Origin: CAYVBJ01 sp964415185
GTDB lineage: Bacteria; Bacteroidota; Rhodothermia; Balneolales; Balneolaceae
DNA: 5,831 nt
Assembly (NCBI GenBank): GCA_964415185.1
Contig: CAYPZI010000164.1
Span: 1 to 5,831 of the forward strand
Reading direction: 5' to 3'
Shown here: positions 5,779 to 5,831 of the stretch, in pieces
Layout of the letters: each line of letters opens with the position of its first letter
Numbering within the stretch: the stretch's first letter is position 1
Position numbers and translations under genes: made by a program
Notes under the pieces: model-generated
Seen by the model: the letters and a program-made list of their open reading frames with translations, nothing else
Databases searched by the model: none
Told to the model about the DNA's origin: nothing

Positions 5779-5831
5779 ATGTTAAGGCCCGTCAGGCGCG
5801 TAAAAATGGTCGCGGGTGTGGTGCGGGCATA
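5779..5831 (+). CDS. Possible start of a gene running off the right edge
   Basis: An ATG at 5779 opens 17 codons to the edge (MLRPVRRVKMVAGVVRA), basic then hydrophobic. GGAAAG at 5764-5769 lies nine bases upstream as a possible ribosome site. A later in-frame ATG exists at 5806. Base composition rises sharply to GC-rich at about 5786. However, the TATAAT at 5770 is too close for a leadered mRNA from this ATG. Inverted repeats (GCCCG 5787-5791 with CGGGC 5824-5828, and CGCG 5797-5800 with 5811-5814) also permit a structured RNA, and the minus strand is open in one frame from the edge down to a TAA at 5773-5775, so it could instead be the end of a gene. I do not recognise the peptide. Confidence 0.2.
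   Translation, partial: MLRPVRRVKMVAGVVRA

Overview
The window looks like a scaffold from a metagenome-assembled or draft genome of the Bacteroidota/Balneolota/Rhodothermota type. This is an inference from gene content (a large secreted Asp-box beta-propeller protein and a sigma/anti-sigma operon), moderate GC, AT-rich spacers and weak Shine-Dalgarno signals. No taxonomic marker in the window settles it. A run of exactly 100 N at 3128-3227 is the usual placeholder for a scaffold gap of unknown size, so linkage between the left and right parts depends on scaffolding.

Layout. (1) 3-3071, plus strand: the 3' part (1022 codons) of a large protein with eleven Asp-box repeats, of the sortilin/VPS10-like 'glycosyl hydrolase' family. 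Its N-terminus lies outside the window. It is followed by a possible terminator hairpin. (2) 3072-3518: no convincing gene. It holds the gap and, starting at the gap's right edge, two direct copies of a roughly 93-bp AT-rich repeat 194 bp apart, built partly from heptanucleotide words with an ATCG core. A short hydrophobic reading frame lies between the copies and stops just before the second one. (3) 3519-4847, minus strand: a tight three-gene operon of ECF sigma factor, two-TM anti-sigma-like protein and YbjQ-family protein, joined by 14-nt and 4-nt overlaps. (4) 4848-4994: a divergent spacer with a long imperfect palindrome and promoter-like words. (5) 4995-5627, plus strand: rnhB (ribonuclease HII), with all catalytic residues visible. 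(6) 5628-5831: an AT-rich spacer with five same-orientation TTWAYCGGAA-like words, then an abrupt GC-rich stretch at the edge that may be the start of a gene or a structured RNA.

How the parts work together. The sigma factor and the membrane protein form a plausible sigma/anti-sigma switch. The anti-sigma's N-terminal segment resembles a zinc anti-sigma domain that has lost its cysteines, and it has almost no extracytoplasmic part, so its signal is probably not a large periplasmic ligand. YbjQ is translationally coupled to it and is the only other gene visible in the operon. The beta-propeller protein and rnhB show no functional link to it. I see no strong candidate for a wholly new system. 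The best leads are the repeat at the gap, the sigma/anti-sigma/YbjQ operon with its upstream palindrome, and the CGGAA word cluster after rnhB.
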